Shown: positions 29,262 to 39,395 of the stretch, one piece after another
Position numbering within the stretch: position 1 is the first letter of the stretch
How the letters are laid out: every line of letters starts with the position of its first letter
From: Rhodoferax sp.
GTDB taxonomy: Bacteria; Pseudomonadota; Gammaproteobacteria; Burkholderiales; Burkholderiaceae_C
Length of the DNA: 64,000 nt
NCBI RefSeq assembly: GCF_028714215.1
Contig: NZ_JAQTMS010000006.1
Coordinates: 81,127-145,126, forward strand
Reading direction: 5' to 3'
Translations under genes and position numbers: made by a program
The notes under the pieces: generated by a model
Database searches by the model: none
What the model saw: only the letters and a program-made list of their open reading frames with translations
Told to the model about the DNA's origin: nothing

Positions 29262-29792
29262 ATGGCCAATCGGGAAGCCCTCAGGGAACTGCAAACCCGC
29301 CTTGCCAGCCGCTTGCAGGCGGCTCGTTCAGGGGTGGTGTCGGCCTCCTGGCTGGCGGTCACGGCGGGCCAGGCCAATTACCTCTTTCCCCTGGAGCAGG
29401 CGGGCGAAATCTTCCCGCTTCCCAATGTGCAAGCGGTGCCTTATTGCCGACCCTGGTTCGTCGGGGTGACCAATCTTCGTGGCGGCCTTTTTGGCGTGGT
29501 CGATCTGGCCGGATTCATGGCGGGCGCGGCGCTCAACTCCAGAACCGAACAAACGCTGGCACAGGCCAGCGTCCTGACCTTCAATGCGGCGCTGGAACTC
29601 AATTGCGCGCTGCTGGTGGATACGCTGGCGGGACTGCGCAAGCGTGAAGCGTTCGCCGACGCCGTGGCGCCAGCGGAAGGTTCGCCAGTTTATTTTGGCA
29701 GCCGGTTGGTTGACCTCCATGGGGTCTGCTGGCAGGAGATCAACCTGCAGTCTCTATCTCAATTCCCCGAATTTCTCAACATTTGCGCTTGA
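29262..29792 (+). CDS. pilI: CheW-like coupling protein PilI
   Basis: The 176-residue protein has a CheW domain: LAVTAGQANYLFPLEQAGEI, then GVTNLRGGLFGVVDLAGFM. It couples the receptor PilJ to the kinase ChpA in the Pil-Chp pathway. It starts 3 bases after pilH and precedes pilJ by 21. Sequence divergence from chemotaxis CheW and its position are the reasons for the PilI call. Confidence 0.9.
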   Translation: MANREALRELQTRLASRLQAARSGVVSASWLAVTAGQANYLFPLEQAGEIFPLPNVQAVPYCRPWFVGVTNLRGGLFGVVDLAGFMAGAALNSRTEQTLAQASVLTFNAALELNCALLVDTLAGLRKREAFADAVAPAEGSPVYFGSRLVDLHGVCWQEINLQSLSQFPEFLNICA

Positions 29793-29813
29793 GTTTCACT
29801 CCAAGGCCTCATC

Positions 29814-31973
29814 ATGTCCGTTGTCGACCCATTGAAGAATCTGTTTACCCAATCAGCGCCCGAGTCGGTACTGGGCGAAGGCGATAAGTTTGATGAAGAA
29901 GCGGGTGGCCGGATCGCGCTCCCGCTGCTTGGCAAAAGAACGGTGCTGGCGCATCAGCGGTGGTTGTCGATCGGGCTGGGCCTGGCGCTGGTTTTGTTGG
30001 CGCTGGTAACCTTGTTTGCGCTAAAGCAGGCGGATCGGGTGGCGCAGCAGCTGGGCGCTACCGGGCAGTCGCTGATGCAGTCGCAACGTCTGGCGAAATT
30101 GGTTTCGCAAGCGCTGGTGGGGGGTGACAAGGAGTTTGCCGATGTCGCCGAAAGCTCGGCTGTTCTGTCCAGATCGGTGCGCGGCCTGAAAGACGGCGAC
30201 ACCCCAATGCATCTTGATCCGGTAAGCACAAGCTACCAGCCGGAGTTGGACAAGATCATGCCCCTGATGCTGCGCGCCGAAAAAAATGCCGGCATTGTGG
30301 TGTCGCAGCTGAAAATTCTGACCCCGGCAGGGGTGGCGCTGCGCCTCATCCATCGCCAGTCTTCCGATCTGCTGAAAGCGGCGGAGAGCGTGGCAGCCCT
30401 CAAGTTGCAGCAAGGCGCCGCCGCGACCGAGATCGCGGCGGCCGGCCAGTTGGTCATGTTGACGCAGCGTATTGGAAAGTCAGCCAGTGAGTTCCTGACG
30501 CCCCAGGGTGCCGGCGCAGAGGCTGTGTCCTTGCTTGGCAAGGATTTGAATTTGTTCAAGGAAATTGCCCAGGGTTTGCTGGCGGGCAGCCCCGAGTTGC
30601 GCCTGAGCGCCACCCGGGATCCGCAGACCCATGAGCAACTGCAGACGCTGCTTAAGCTGTTCGAAGAGACGCGCGCCCAGGCCGCCGTTATTCTGGGCAA
30701 TCCAAAAGTCTTGCTCTCGGCGCGCGAGGCTCAGGCTTCCATCATTGCGGACAGTGAACCGCTGCGCCGGGAACTGGAAGAACTGCAAGGCATGCTGGCC
30801 TCGCATTCCGGTCTCGGCGCGGTTACCCTGGCGCTGTTGGTGGTGTCAGCCTTGCTGGCCTTGGTGTGCGCAGGTGGCCTGTCCTATGTCCAGTTGCAGG
30901 GCAGCCGCAAGCGTCAACAGGCGGCGGAGGCGCGGCGTATGACGGCCGAGCAGCAGGAACAGGAGGTGAGCCGTGTGAACGACGCCAACCAGGCGGCCAT
31001 TTTGCGTTTGATGAACGAGTTGCAGGCGGTCGCGGAGGGCGATTTGACGCAGGAGGCTACCGTCACGGAGGACATCACGGGCGCCATTGCCGACTCCGTC
31101 AACTACACGGTGGAGGAATTGCGGTCGCTGGTCGGCAGCGTGCAAAACACGGCCGGCCGGGTGGCGCAGACCACGGCCGAGGTAGATGCCACTTCGGCCG
31201 ATCTGCTAGCGGCTTCCAACGAACAATTGCACGAAATTCGGGAAACCGGGCGCTCGGTGTTGGAGATGGCGTCCAGAATCAATGAAGTGTCGGTGCAGGC
31301 GCAGGAATCGGCGTCGGTGGCCAGACAGTCGCTGCAAGCCGCCGAGGTCGGTTTGCAGGCAGTGCAAAATACCATTGGCGGCATGAATTCAATCCGCGAC
31401 CAGATTCAGGAAACCTCCAAGCGGATCAAGCGTCTGGGTGAATCGTCGCAGGAAATTGGCGAAATCACGGAGCTGATCTCCGACATTACCGAGCAGACCA
31501 ACGTACTGGCACTCAACGCCGCCATTCAGGCCGCTTCCGCAGGTGAGGCGGGACGCGGCTTTTCGGTGGTGGCCGAGGAAGTGCAGCGGCTGGCGGAGAG
31601 ATCGGCGGACGCGACGCGCCAGATTTCCGCGCTCGTCAAAGCGATTCAAACCGACACTCAGGATGCGGTTGGTGCCATGGAACGTTCCACCCATGGGGTG
31701 GTGGAGGGAGCCAAGCTGTCCGATAGCGCCGGCTCCGCCCTGACCGAGATGGACCAGGTGTCGCGACGCCTGGCCGAGTTGATCGAGCAGATTTCCAGTT
31801 CGACCTCACGGGAAGCCAACCTGGCCAATGTGGTGGCTGGCAATATTCAGCATATTTTTGCGGTGACCGAGCAAGCCGGCGAGGGTACCCGCGCTACCGC
31901 GGCGCAAGTCCGGGAGCTCTCCAAAATGTCTGAAGAGCTGCGCCAGTCGGTGTCGCGCTTCAAGATTGCCTGA
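29814..31973 (+). CDS. pilJ: Twitching motility chemoreceptor PilJ
   Basis: The 719-residue inner-membrane chemoreceptor has transmembrane helices near residues 48-70 (LSIGLGLALVLLALVTLFAL) and 333-358 (VTLALLVVSALLALVCAGGL). Between them lies a long helical periplasmic PilJ domain. After TM2 come a HAMP-like region and the MA signalling domain, whose hairpin tip includes TEQTNVLALNAAIQAASAGE and FSVVAEEVQRLAERSADATR. It feeds signals, thought to derive from surface contact, to ChpA via PilI. Confidence 0.93.
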   Translation: MSVVDPLKNLFTQSAPESVLGEGDKFDEEAGGRIALPLLGKRTVLAHQRWLSIGLGLALVLLALVTLFALKQADRVAQQLGATGQSLMQSQRLAKLVSQALVGGDKEFADVAESSAVLSRSVRGLKDGDTPMHLDPVSTSYQPELDKIMPLMLRAEKNAGIVVSQLKILTPAGVALRLIHRQSSDLLKAAESVAALKLQQGAAATEIAAAGQLVMLTQRIGKSASEFLTPQGAGAEAVSLLGKDLNLFKEIAQGLLAGSPELRLSATRDPQTHEQLQTLLKLFEETRAQAAVILGNPKVLLSAREAQASIIADSEPLRRELEELQGMLASHSGLGAVTLALLVVSALLALVCAGGLSYVQLQGSRKRQQAAEARRMTAEQQEQEVSRVNDANQAAILRLMNELQAVAEGDLTQEATVTEDITGAIADSVNYTVEELRSLVGSVQNTAGRVAQTTAEVDATSADLLAASNEQLHEIRETGRSVLEMASRINEVSVQAQESASVARQSLQAAEVGLQAVQNTIGGMNSIRDQIQETSKRIKRLGESSQEIGEITELISDITEQTNVLALNAAIQAASAGEAGRGFSVVAEEVQRLAERSADATRQISALVKAIQTDTQDAVGAMERSTHGVVEGAKLSDSAGSALTEMDQVSRRLAELIEQISSSTSREANLANVVAGNIQHIFAVTEQAGEGTRATAAQVRELSKMSEELRQSVSRFKIA

Positions 31974-32008
31974 TGCCCTTGACAGACTGAAGTTCTCATG
32001 AAGCAAGA

Positions 32009-35000
32009 GTGCACCAACCCATGCGAGTAGACGCTGCCCTGACTGGTGCCGAGCGCTCGGCCAAGGATCTTGGGCCCTTGGCCTGGGTACTTGACGAGTT
32101 GCGCAAATCGCTCGATGGCGCGACCAAATCGTTGCGCCGCTTTGTGCGCGATGCCGAATTGGCGCGCGGCGCAGATCTGGCCGCGCTCGATGCCAGCCAG
32201 TTGCGCATCGCCCGTCAGCAACTGCACCAGGCGGTAGGGGCCCTGGAAATGGTCGGGATGGCAATGCCGGCCAAGGTGTTGCGTGCCATGGAGGCACTGG
32301 CCCAGAGTTTTGTGCAACGCCCCGAGGCTTGCAGCGAAGAAGCCGCCAGCAAGATGGAGCGTGCCAGCAGTGCCCTGACCGAGTATCTGGAAGCTGTTCT
32401 GAAGGGCAAAGAGGCGTCGCCCGTGGCCTTGTTTCCGCAGTACCGGGAACTGCTGTTGCTGGTCGGCGATGAGCGCGTGCATCCGGCCGATCTGTGGCCC
32501 ATGGAATGGCGCTGGATCGAGGTTGCGCTGCCGGAACAGGTGCCGGCGCTGGTCTGCGACGCGGCGCTGCAAGCGCGTGTCGATCGGTCTGTTCTGAAGG
32601 TCGTCAAGTCGGGGGACGTAGCCGCCGCCATCGCCATGCGCAGCATCAGTCTGGGTTTTGCGGCGGCACAAGAGACGCTGCAAGGGCGCGTTTTCTGGAC
32701 CCTTTGTGCCGCTTATTTTGAAGCCGTGGCACTGGGTCTTTGCCCGCCCGATGTCTACTGCAAACGGGCGGCATCCCAAATTCTTCTGCAGGATCGGACG
32801 CTGGCGCGTGGCGAGACCGCAATCTCCGAGCGTTTGCTGCTGGACTTGCTGTTTTTTTGTGCCCAGGCGGTGCCGCAATCCGGCGCCGATGCGTCGGTCC
32901 TCACGGCCGTGCGCTCGACCTACGGCTTGACCCAGACGCAAGCCGTTGATTACGAAACCCCCCGCTTCGGCCGCTTTGATCCGGTGCTGCTGGCGCAAGC
33001 CCGCAAGCGCATCGCGGCTGCCGCCGAGAGCTGGTCGGCACTCGCCGGCGGCGATACCAACCGGTTGAAACTCGCCGGCGATCAATTCGCCCTGGTTGGT
33101 GATTCGGTGGTGAAACTGCACCCGCAAAGCGGCGATCTGGCGCGCGCCTTGACCCGAACGGTGGAGGCAACGGTGCAGTCCGGCGCGGCACCGGCGCCGT
33201 CTCTTGCCCTGGAGGTGGCCACCGTCGTGCTGTATCTGGAGGCGATCTACGAAGACCTCGATGCAACGGAACTGAACCTGACCGAGCGTGGGGCCAGTCT
33301 GGCCAGGCGTCTGGATCGTGTCAATGCCGGAGGCCTGCCCGAGCCGCTTGAGAAGTGGATGGAAGACTTGTATCGCCGTGTCAGCGATCGACAGGTCATG
33401 GGCAGCGTGGTCGATGAATTGCGCAAGACATTGGGGCAGCTGGAAAAGTCTCTGGACCAGTTCTTTCGCAATCCTCTGGACAAAGTACCCCTGCATGAGG
33501 CGCCCAGCCAACTGGCTCAGATGCGCGGCGTCTTTTCGGTCCTGGGACTGGATCAGGCGGCACTGGCGGCGCTGCGCATGCGCGACACGGTTGAAAAATT
33601 CCTGGTCGACGATATCGATGTGGAGTCCGCTCGCAGCGGTATTTTTTTGAAGCTTGGCAACAGTCTGGGCGCCATCGGGTTTTTGATCGATACCCTGAGC
33701 TATCAGCGCGAGCTGGCGAAAAATCTGTTCGTCTACGACGAGGATTCGAGTGAATTCACGCCCTTGATGGGAATCGAGAAAAGAGCACCCCAGACCAGCG
33801 CCGTGCCGGCTATCGAACCTGAAGCGCCGGCGCCAATGGCGGCGTCGACCTCGCAGCCGGTGCCGCTGGCCGAAGCCGAGGAACCCGATGCGGATGAGGT
33901 TGAGCTGAAGGACATCTTTTTGCAGGAAGCGCACGAGGTCGTTCAGGCCGGCCTGGCTGCCGTCCATGACTTGGTGGCAAATCCGTCCGCCTGGGAACAA
34001 CAGACCACTCTTCGGCGTGCTTTTCACACCCTCAAGGGCAGTTCCCGAATGGTCGGTTTCAACGAGTTTGGCGAAGCTGCCTGGGCTCTGGAACAACTGC
34101 TCAACAGCTGGCTGGCCGAACAAAAACCGGCCAGCCATGAGTTGCTCCGACTGGCCGACGAGGCGCTGCGGGGCTTGGACCGTTGGGTCGGGGCGATCGG
34201 CTCGGACGCGGCTGAGCCGTGGCGGGCGCAGGCTTTTCGCGAGGCCGCAGACGCCCTGCGCCTGGACAACAAGCGTGTCGAACTGGTATTGGTCGGCGAC
34301 GTTGTGCCAGCGCCCGCGGCTCCCGAGGTGGAGGAACCGTTCGACCTGGACCGTCCCGATTTCGAGGACACCTTCGAAGCAACGCAATCGCCGGTCGAGG
34401 AGGCCGCTGCTGTCGTCGAAGACCTGAAGCCGGCCGACCTGACACCGCAGGAGCAGGTCAAGGTGATCGGGACTCTGCGCATCGGTATTCCGCTGTTCAA
34501 CGTCTTTTTGAATGAAGCCGACGAATGGTCCCGCCGCTTGCTCACGGAACTGACTGAATGGGGTCTGGAATTGCACCGACCGGTTCTCTCCAGTACCGTC
34601 GGACTGGCCCATTCGCTGGCCGGCAGCTCGGCGACCGTGGGCTATATGGCCTTGTCGGACCTGGCGCGCGCCCTGGAGCAGGCGTTGCTGCACCTGCGGC
34701 GTCATGCGCAAAGCAGTGCCGAACACGTCAAGCTGTGCATTGACGCGGCCGAGGACATTCGTCGTCTGCTGCATCAGTTTGCGGCTGGTTTCCTGAAGGA
34801 TTCCGATCCCGCCCTGGTGAGTGCGCTCAAAGCCCTTGCGGAACTTGAATTCCCCGCCGCCAGCGGCGTTGCCGACAGTGTCTACCCGCAAGCGTGGGAG
34901 GAGTCGGAAATTCCCGCCGAGGAAATTGTCGTTGCCGGTTCGACGCTCCAGGCAGTGCCGGCCGCTGTTGGCGCCGAGGCAACACCGGTGCTCGCTGCCG

Positions 35001-37321
35001 GGGAAGAAGATGACATCGACGTGCTCGACACCATCGACGTCGACCTGTTTCCGATTTTCGAGGAAGAGGCCCTTGAACTGCTGCCGCAGCTGGGCGGCGC
35101 CTTGCGGCAATGGACGGCGCGGCCAGACAATCTTGGCGCGCGCAATGAAGTGCTGCGGGTTTTGCACACCCTCAAAGGCAGCGCGCGTCTGGCCGGCGCC
35201 ATGTACCTGGGCGAATTGACGCACCGCATGGAGTCGGCGATTGAGCAGCTCGGGATGGAGGACTTGCAGGCCTCCCGGCTCGAATCTCTGCTGACCCGTT
35301 TCGATGCGATTAAGGCCGGTTTTGAGCGCTTGCGCAGCACCCCTGAACAGGCCTTGGGCCGGCCGGAGGTGGGACCTGTGGCCGAGGCGGTGATGGCGTC
35401 CGCCAAGCCGCCGTTGACGCCGCCGGTCCTGGCGCGACAGTCGTCCAGTCAAACCGTGCGTGTGCGCTCTCAATTGCTGGACCGCCTGGTCAATCAGGCT
35501 GGCGAGGTCATGATCACGCGCTCCCGGATGGAGGCTCGCGTTGGCCAGTTGCGTGGCTCCCTGGACGAATTGAGCGGCAATCTGGAGCGTTTGAGAAATC
35601 AGTTGCGTGACATCGAGTTGCAGGCTGAATCCCAGATGCAGTCACGCCTGGCACTGGCCAAGGACTCCGCGCACGGCTTCGATCCGCTGGAATTCGATCG
35701 TTTCACAAGAGTGCAGGAACTGACCCGGATGATGGCCGAATCGGTCGATGACATTGCCACGGTGCAGCGCAATCTGCAGCGTACCGTGGCCGGAACCGAG
35801 GACAATTTGATCGCCCAGGCGCGTCAGACCCGCGAGTTGCAACGTGACTTGCTGCGGACCCGGATGGTCGAGTTCGAGAGCATTGCGGAGCGTCTGTATG
35901 GCGTTGTTCGCCAGGCCTCCAAGGACACCAACAAAATGGTGAAGCTCGATATCCAGGGCGGCTCGCTGGACATTGATCGCAGCGTGCTGGAGCGCATGGC
36001 GCCGGCCTTCGAGCACTTGCTGCGCAACGCGGTCGCGCACGGGATTGAAGATGCGGCGACACGTCTGGCCGCCGGTAAGCCGGCCAGCGGCAGCATCACC
36101 ATCCGTCTGCATCAGCAAAGCAACGATGTGACGGTGGAGTTCAGTGACGATGGCGCCGGTCTGGACTTGGACCTGCTGCGCTCCAAGGCGCAGGCTGAGG
36201 GCCATGTTTCGAGCGACGCCGTCTTGACGGATGCGGAGCTTGCGAATCTGATTTTCACCGCCGGGTTTTCCACCGCGCCCCTGGTCACCGAGCTGGCCGG
36301 CCGCGGTATTGGGCTCGATGTCGTGCGCTCGGCCATCAACGCACTGGGTGGCCGCATCGAAACGGCAACCCGGCGCGGCCAGGGCACCCGTTTCACACTG
36401 GTGCTGCCCCTCACCACCGCCGTGACGCAGGTGGTCATGCTGCGCATGGGTGACCTGGTGATAGGCGTGCCGGCCAATCTGGTCGAGATGGTACGGCGCG
36501 TCAGCGCGGCCGAACTGGAGCTTGCCTACCAGGACGGCAGTTACCCGTTCGACCACGAAAAAGTTCCGTTCTTCTGGGCTGGCGCCCTGTTGCAGGTATC
36601 GGCTCGCAGCAGCGAGACCCAAGCCAAAACCCGCTCCGTGGCGATTTTCCGCAGCGCCGGTCAGAGGGTGGCGCTGCACGTCGACGAAGTGCTTGGCAAC
36701 CAAGAGGTGGTGGTCAAGAACCTGGGGCCCCAGCTGTCCCGTCTGCCCGGGTTGACCAGCATGTCGGTGCTGGCGTCGGGCCTGGTGGTGCTGATCTATA
36801 ACCCGGTGGCACTGGCCGCTGTCTACGGCGAGCAGGCGCGCCAATTCAGGCGCTGCGCAGCGCAGGCCGAGAATGCAGCGTCGACCTCCGACGACGATCG
36901 AAAAGCCACCCCGCTGCTCGGTAGCGGGCGGACACCGCTGGTGTTGGTGGTGGACGATTCGATCACGGTGCGCCGCGTTTCCCAGCGCCTGCTCAAGCGC
37001 GAAGGGTTCCGGGTGGCGCTGGCGGCGGACGGCTTGCAGGCGCTGGAACGTCTACAGGAGGAAAAACCGGCGGTCGTGATGCTGGACATTGAAATGCCGC
37101 GCATGGATGGTTTCGATCTGGCGCGAAATGTTCGAGGCGATCCCAAGCTGCGCGACCTGCCTATCATCATGATCAGCTCGCGGATTGCCGAGAAACACCG
37201 CGAACATGCCCGCACGCTGGGGATCAACCACTATCTGGGCAAGCCCTATTCGGAAGACGAACTGCTGGGCTTGTTGCGCCAGTATTGCGCGCCGCCGCTG
37301 GACGCTGCCGAGCCGGGCTGA
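32009..37321 (+). CDS. chpA: Hybrid histidine kinase ChpA/PilL
   Basis: The 1770-residue CheA-like kinase runs the type IV pilus chemosensory system. The first ~600 residues are a helical FimL-like scaffold. Three phosphotransfer motifs are visible: HTLKGSSRMVGF (~residue 673), HSLAGSSATVGY (~867) and HTLKGSARLAGA (~1052). Then come the CheA dimerisation segment (QLLDRLVNQAGEVMITRSRM), the HATPase (LLRNAVAHGIEDAATRL, ~1336; DGAGLDLDLL; GRGIGLDVVRSAI), a CheW-like domain (~1465-1610) and a C-terminal receiver with VVDDSITVRR and LDIEMPRMDGFDLARN. The start is uncertain: GTG 32009 or ATG 32021. No pilK or chpB follows. Confidence 0.92.
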   Translation: MHQPMRVDAALTGAERSAKDLGPLAWVLDELRKSLDGATKSLRRFVRDAELARGADLAALDASQLRIARQQLHQAVGALEMVGMAMPAKVLRAMEALAQSFVQRPEACSEEAASKMERASSALTEYLEAVLKGKEASPVALFPQYRELLLLVGDERVHPADLWPMEWRWIEVALPEQVPALVCDAALQARVDRSVLKVVKSGDVAAAIAMRSISLGFAAAQETLQGRVFWTLCAAYFEAVALGLCPPDVYCKRAASQILLQDRTLARGETAISERLLLDLLFFCAQAVPQSGADASVLTAVRSTYGLTQTQAVDYETPRFGRFDPVLLAQARKRIAAAAESWSALAGGDTNRLKLAGDQFALVGDSVVKLHPQSGDLARALTRTVEATVQSGAAPAPSLALEVATVVLYLEAIYEDLDATELNLTERGASLARRLDRVNAGGLPEPLEKWMEDLYRRVSDRQVMGSVVDELRKTLGQLEKSLDQFFRNPLDKVPLHEAPSQLAQMRGVFSVLGLDQAALAALRMRDTVEKFLVDDIDVESARSGIFLKLGNSLGAIGFLIDTLSYQRELAKNLFVYDEDSSEFTPLMGIEKRAPQTSAVPAIEPEAPAPMAASTSQPVPLAEAEEPDADEVELKDIFLQEAHEVVQAGLAAVHDLVANPSAWEQQTTLRRAFHTLKGSSRMVGFNEFGEAAWALEQLLNSWLAEQKPASHELLRLADEALRGLDRWVGAIGSDAAEPWRAQAFREAADALRLDNKRVELVLVGDVVPAPAAPEVEEPFDLDRPDFEDTFEATQSPVEEAAAVVEDLKPADLTPQEQVKVIGTLRIGIPLFNVFLNEADEWSRRLLTELTEWGLELHRPVLSSTVGLAHSLAGSSATVGYMALSDLARALEQALLHLRRHAQSSAEHVKLCIDAAEDIRRLLHQFAAGFLKDSDPALVSALKALAELEFPAASGVADSVYPQAWEESEIPAEEIVVAGSTLQAVPAAVGAEATPVLAAGEEDDIDVLDTIDVDLFPIFEEEALELLPQLGGALRQWTARPDNLGARNEVLRVLHTLKGSARLAGAMYLGELTHRMESAIEQLGMEDLQASRLESLLTRFDAIKAGFERLRSTPEQALGRPEVGPVAEAVMASAKPPLTPPVLARQSSSQTVRVRSQLLDRLVNQAGEVMITRSRMEARVGQLRGSLDELSGNLERLRNQLRDIELQAESQMQSRLALAKDSAHGFDPLEFDRFTRVQELTRMMAESVDDIATVQRNLQRTVAGTEDNLIAQARQTRELQRDLLRTRMVEFESIAERLYGVVRQASKDTNKMVKLDIQGGSLDIDRSVLERMAPAFEHLLRNAVAHGIEDAATRLAAGKPASGSITIRLHQQSNDVTVEFSDDGAGLDLDLLRSKAQAEGHVSSDAVLTDAELANLIFTAGFSTAPLVTELAGRGIGLDVVRSAINALGGRIETATRRGQGTRFTLVLPLTTAVTQVVMLRMGDLVIGVPANLVEMVRRVSAAELELAYQDGSYPFDHEKVPFFWAGALLQVSARSSETQAKTRSVAIFRSAGQRVALHVDEVLGNQEVVVKNLGPQLSRLPGLTSMSVLASGLVVLIYNPVALAAVYGEQARQFRRCAAQAENAASTSDDDRKATPLLGSGRTPLVLVVDDSITVRRVSQRLLKREGFRVALAADGLQALERLQEEKPAVVMLDIEMPRMDGFDLARNVRGDPKLRDLPIIMISSRIAEKHREHARTLGINHYLGKPYSEDELLGLLRQYCAPPLDAAEPG

Positions 37322-37343
37322 AGGCGCCCCGGCACGGCCGGAA

Positions 37344-38336
37344 TTATTCGGCCTTGATGCCTTGCGTCGCAATCACCCCGCCCAACAAGGCAGTGTCGGC
37401 CTTGATGCGGTTGGCCAAGCCCTCGGATGAACTGCCAACGACCTGCCAGCCCTGCTGGAACAGCTTTTGGCGCATCTCGGGCGAGCGTGCGATGTCGCTG
37501 AACAGCGCCGACAGTTTGGCCACCACCGGTTTCGGCAGCGAGTTCGGCGCCGCCATGGCGTTCCAGATTTCCAGGTTGAAGCCCGGCACGCCGGCTTCCG
37601 TCATGCTGGGGAGTTCCGGCACCAAGGTGCTGCGCCCGCTCGATGTGACGCCAATGGCGCGCAACTTGCCGGCTTTGATCTGGGCCATGGCCAGCGCGGG
37701 CGGCAGCATGGCCAATTGCAACTGTCCGCTCAGCATGCCATTGGCAACCTGGGGATAGCCGGGGTAGGGCACATGCACCGGGTTGATGTTGGTCTTGCCC
37801 TTGAGCCACTCCATTCCGATGTGGCCGACAGTGCCAACGCCCGGCGTGCCATAGCTCCACTTGTCACCGGCAGTGCGGGCTGCGCTGAAAAATTCGCGTG
37901 CATTGGCACCGGGTGCGCCCGTGGGGGCCGTCAACACCAGCGGCGAGACGCCGATCAGGCTGATCGGCGTCAGGTCTTTCAGCGGATCGTAGTTGAGCTT
38001 CGGATTGAGCAGCTTGGCAATCGTCATATTGCCGTTGATCATCAGGCCGATGGTGTGGTCATCGGTCGCCTTGGCCACATAGTCGGCGGCAATATTGCCG
38101 CCGGCGCCGACCTTGTTTTCGATGATCACCGGCTGGCCCAGCGCCCTGGAGAGCGGCTCACCCAGAGTGCGCGCCGTCAGGTCCGGTGACGAGCCGGCCG
38201 GGAAGCCGACGATGATGCGAACCGTTTTGGTCGGCCAAGGCGCTGCTTCCTTGGCCATGTTTTGAGCCGTGGCCCAGGTTGACAGGGCGGCCATCGCGAC
38301 CAAAAAAGTGGCGCGTCGAAGTCTCAACTGCATCAT
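37344..38336 (-). CDS. Bug-family tripartite tricarboxylate transporter substrate-binding protein
   Basis: The 330-residue periplasmic binding protein has a signal peptide (basic LRLRRATFL, then AMAALSTWATAQ) and typical Bug motifs: WPTKTVRIIVGFPAGSSPD, VIIENKVGAGGNIAADYVA and YGTPGVGTVGHIGMEWLKGK. Bug proteins are greatly expanded in Bordetella and Comamonadaceae and bind carboxylates and other small acids for TctAB-type transporters. No TctAB genes are adjacent, as is usual for orphan Bugs. It lies downstream of rpoH on the same strand. Ligand unknown. Confidence 0.93.
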   Translation of the reverse strand: MMQLRLRRATFLVAMAALSTWATAQNMAKEAAPWPTKTVRIIVGFPAGSSPDLTARTLGEPLSRALGQPVIIENKVGAGGNIAADYVAKATDDHTIGLMINGNMTIAKLLNPKLNYDPLKDLTPISLIGVSPLVLTAPTGAPGANAREFFSAARTAGDKWSYGTPGVGTVGHIGMEWLKGKTNINPVHVPYPGYPQVANGMLSGQLQLAMLPPALAMAQIKAGKLRAIGVTSSGRSTLVPELPSMTEAGVPGFNLEIWNAMAAPNSLPKPVVAKLSALFSDIARSPEMRQKLFQQGWQVVGSSSEGLANRIKADTALLGGVIATQGIKAE

Positions 38337-38395
38337 TTCAATTCTGCCTATGGAAAAGGCATGATTGTCGCCGACCGGCCGGATGTGCCGGTCGC

Positions 38396-39337
38396 TCAGG
38401 CGTATTCAAGCAGTGATTTCTTCATCTTTTTCATGGCCGCCACCTCGATTTGGCGAATCCGCTCGGCGCTTACGCCAAACTCCGCGGCCAACTCATGCAG
38501 CGTCATGCCGCCCGAGTTGTCGTCGTTAACCTTGAGCCAGCGCTCCTCGACAATGCGCCGGCTGCGCTGATCGAGCGCCTCCAGCGCGCTCGCAATGCCG
38601 TCGCTGGCCAGCACGTCACGCTCTCTGGCCTCCAGCATCGCGGTCGGCTCATGCCGGGTGTCGGTCAGGTAGGCGATCGGACCAAAAGCATCCTCGCCGT
38701 CGTCTGAAGGACTGGGGTCCAGCAGCACATCGCCGCCGGACAGCCGGGTTTCCATCTCGATCACCTCTTCGCGCTTGACTTTGAGTTCGGCCGCCATGGC
38801 GTCGATCTGGTCTTCGTTCAAGGTTTCACGGTGGGTGCCGGCATCGGCTGCGGCGTCATCCGATTTGTAGCGCTGCTTCATCGAGCGCAGGTTGAAAAAC
38901 AGCTTGCGCTGGGCCTTGGTGGTGGCGACCTTGACCATGCGCCAGTTTTTCAGGATGTACTCGTGAATCTCGGCCTTGATCCAGTGCAGCGCGTAGCTCA
39001 CCAGGCGCACGCCGTGGTCCGGGTCAAAGCGTTTGACGGCTTTCATCAGGCCCACATTACCCTCCTGAATCAGGTCGCCGTGAGGCAGGCCATAGCCCAG
39101 ATACTGGCGCGACACCGATACCACCAGCCGCAGGTGCGACAGCACCAGCTTGCCGGCCGCATCCAGATCGTTGTCCTGCCTGAACTTGCGGGAGAATTCC
39201 TGCTCCTCTTCGAGCGTCAGCATGGGCAGGCGATTGGCGGCCGAAATATAGGCGTCCAGATTGCCCAGGGGCGGTACCAGCGCCCACGGGTTGGCCACCG
39301 TCAGGGCGGAACTTGAAACTCCAGTTTGAGAAGCCAT
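38396..39337 (-). CDS. rpoH: RNA polymerase sigma-32 factor RpoH
   Basis: RpoH directs heat-shock transcription. The 313-residue protein has region 2 motifs LVVSVSRQYLGYGLPHGDLI and QEGNVGLMKAVKRFDP, then RLVSYALHWIKAEIHEYILK; the RpoH box QRKLFFNLRSMKQ; and region 4.2 LHELAAEFGVSAERIRQIEV. I chose the ATG at 39337, which has AGGAG nine bases upstream; an earlier in-frame start would add seven residues over the ribosome binding site. A perfect CIRCE site lies 31 bases upstream, so HrcA repression is likely. Confidence 0.95.
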   Translation of the reverse strand: MASQTGVSSSALTVANPWALVPPLGNLDAYISAANRLPMLTLEEEQEFSRKFRQDNDLDAAGKLVLSHLRLVVSVSRQYLGYGLPHGDLIQEGNVGLMKAVKRFDPDHGVRLVSYALHWIKAEIHEYILKNWRMVKVATTKAQRKLFFNLRSMKQRYKSDDAAADAGTHRETLNEDQIDAMAAELKVKREEVIEMETRLSGGDVLLDPSPSDDGEDAFGPIAYLTDTRHEPTAMLEARERDVLASDGIASALEALDQRSRRIVEERWLKVNDDNSGGMTLHELAAEFGVSAERIRQIEVAAMKKMKKSLLEYA

Positions 39338-39368
39338 ACCAGAACTCCTTTTTGTCATAATGGCAATG

Positions 39369-39395
39369 TTAGCACTCTCTTGGAGTGAGTGCTAA
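39369..39395 (-). promoter_or_regulatory. CIRCE operator (HrcA site) upstream of rpoH
   Basis: TTAGCACTC-N9-GAGTGCTAA is a perfect match to the CIRCE consensus bound by the heat-shock repressor HrcA. It lies 31 bases upstream of the rpoH ATG, inside the expected leader or promoter. This places the sigma-32 gene itself under HrcA control. The site also faces the selD side, but its distance (~180 bases) favours rpoH. Confidence 0.93.

Noticed and set aside
31847..35473. A very long minus-strand open frame (1208 codons) opposite pilJ and chpA
   Set aside because: It is the antisense shadow of the GC-rich chpA gene. Its translation has no domain pattern and is Arg/Gln/His-rich, while the plus strand has clear kinase and phosphotransfer motifs.
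38372..38394. 8-bp perfect hairpin after rpoH
   Set aside because: It is a strong stem but no T-run follows on either strand, so I do not call it a terminator. It may still affect mRNA stability.
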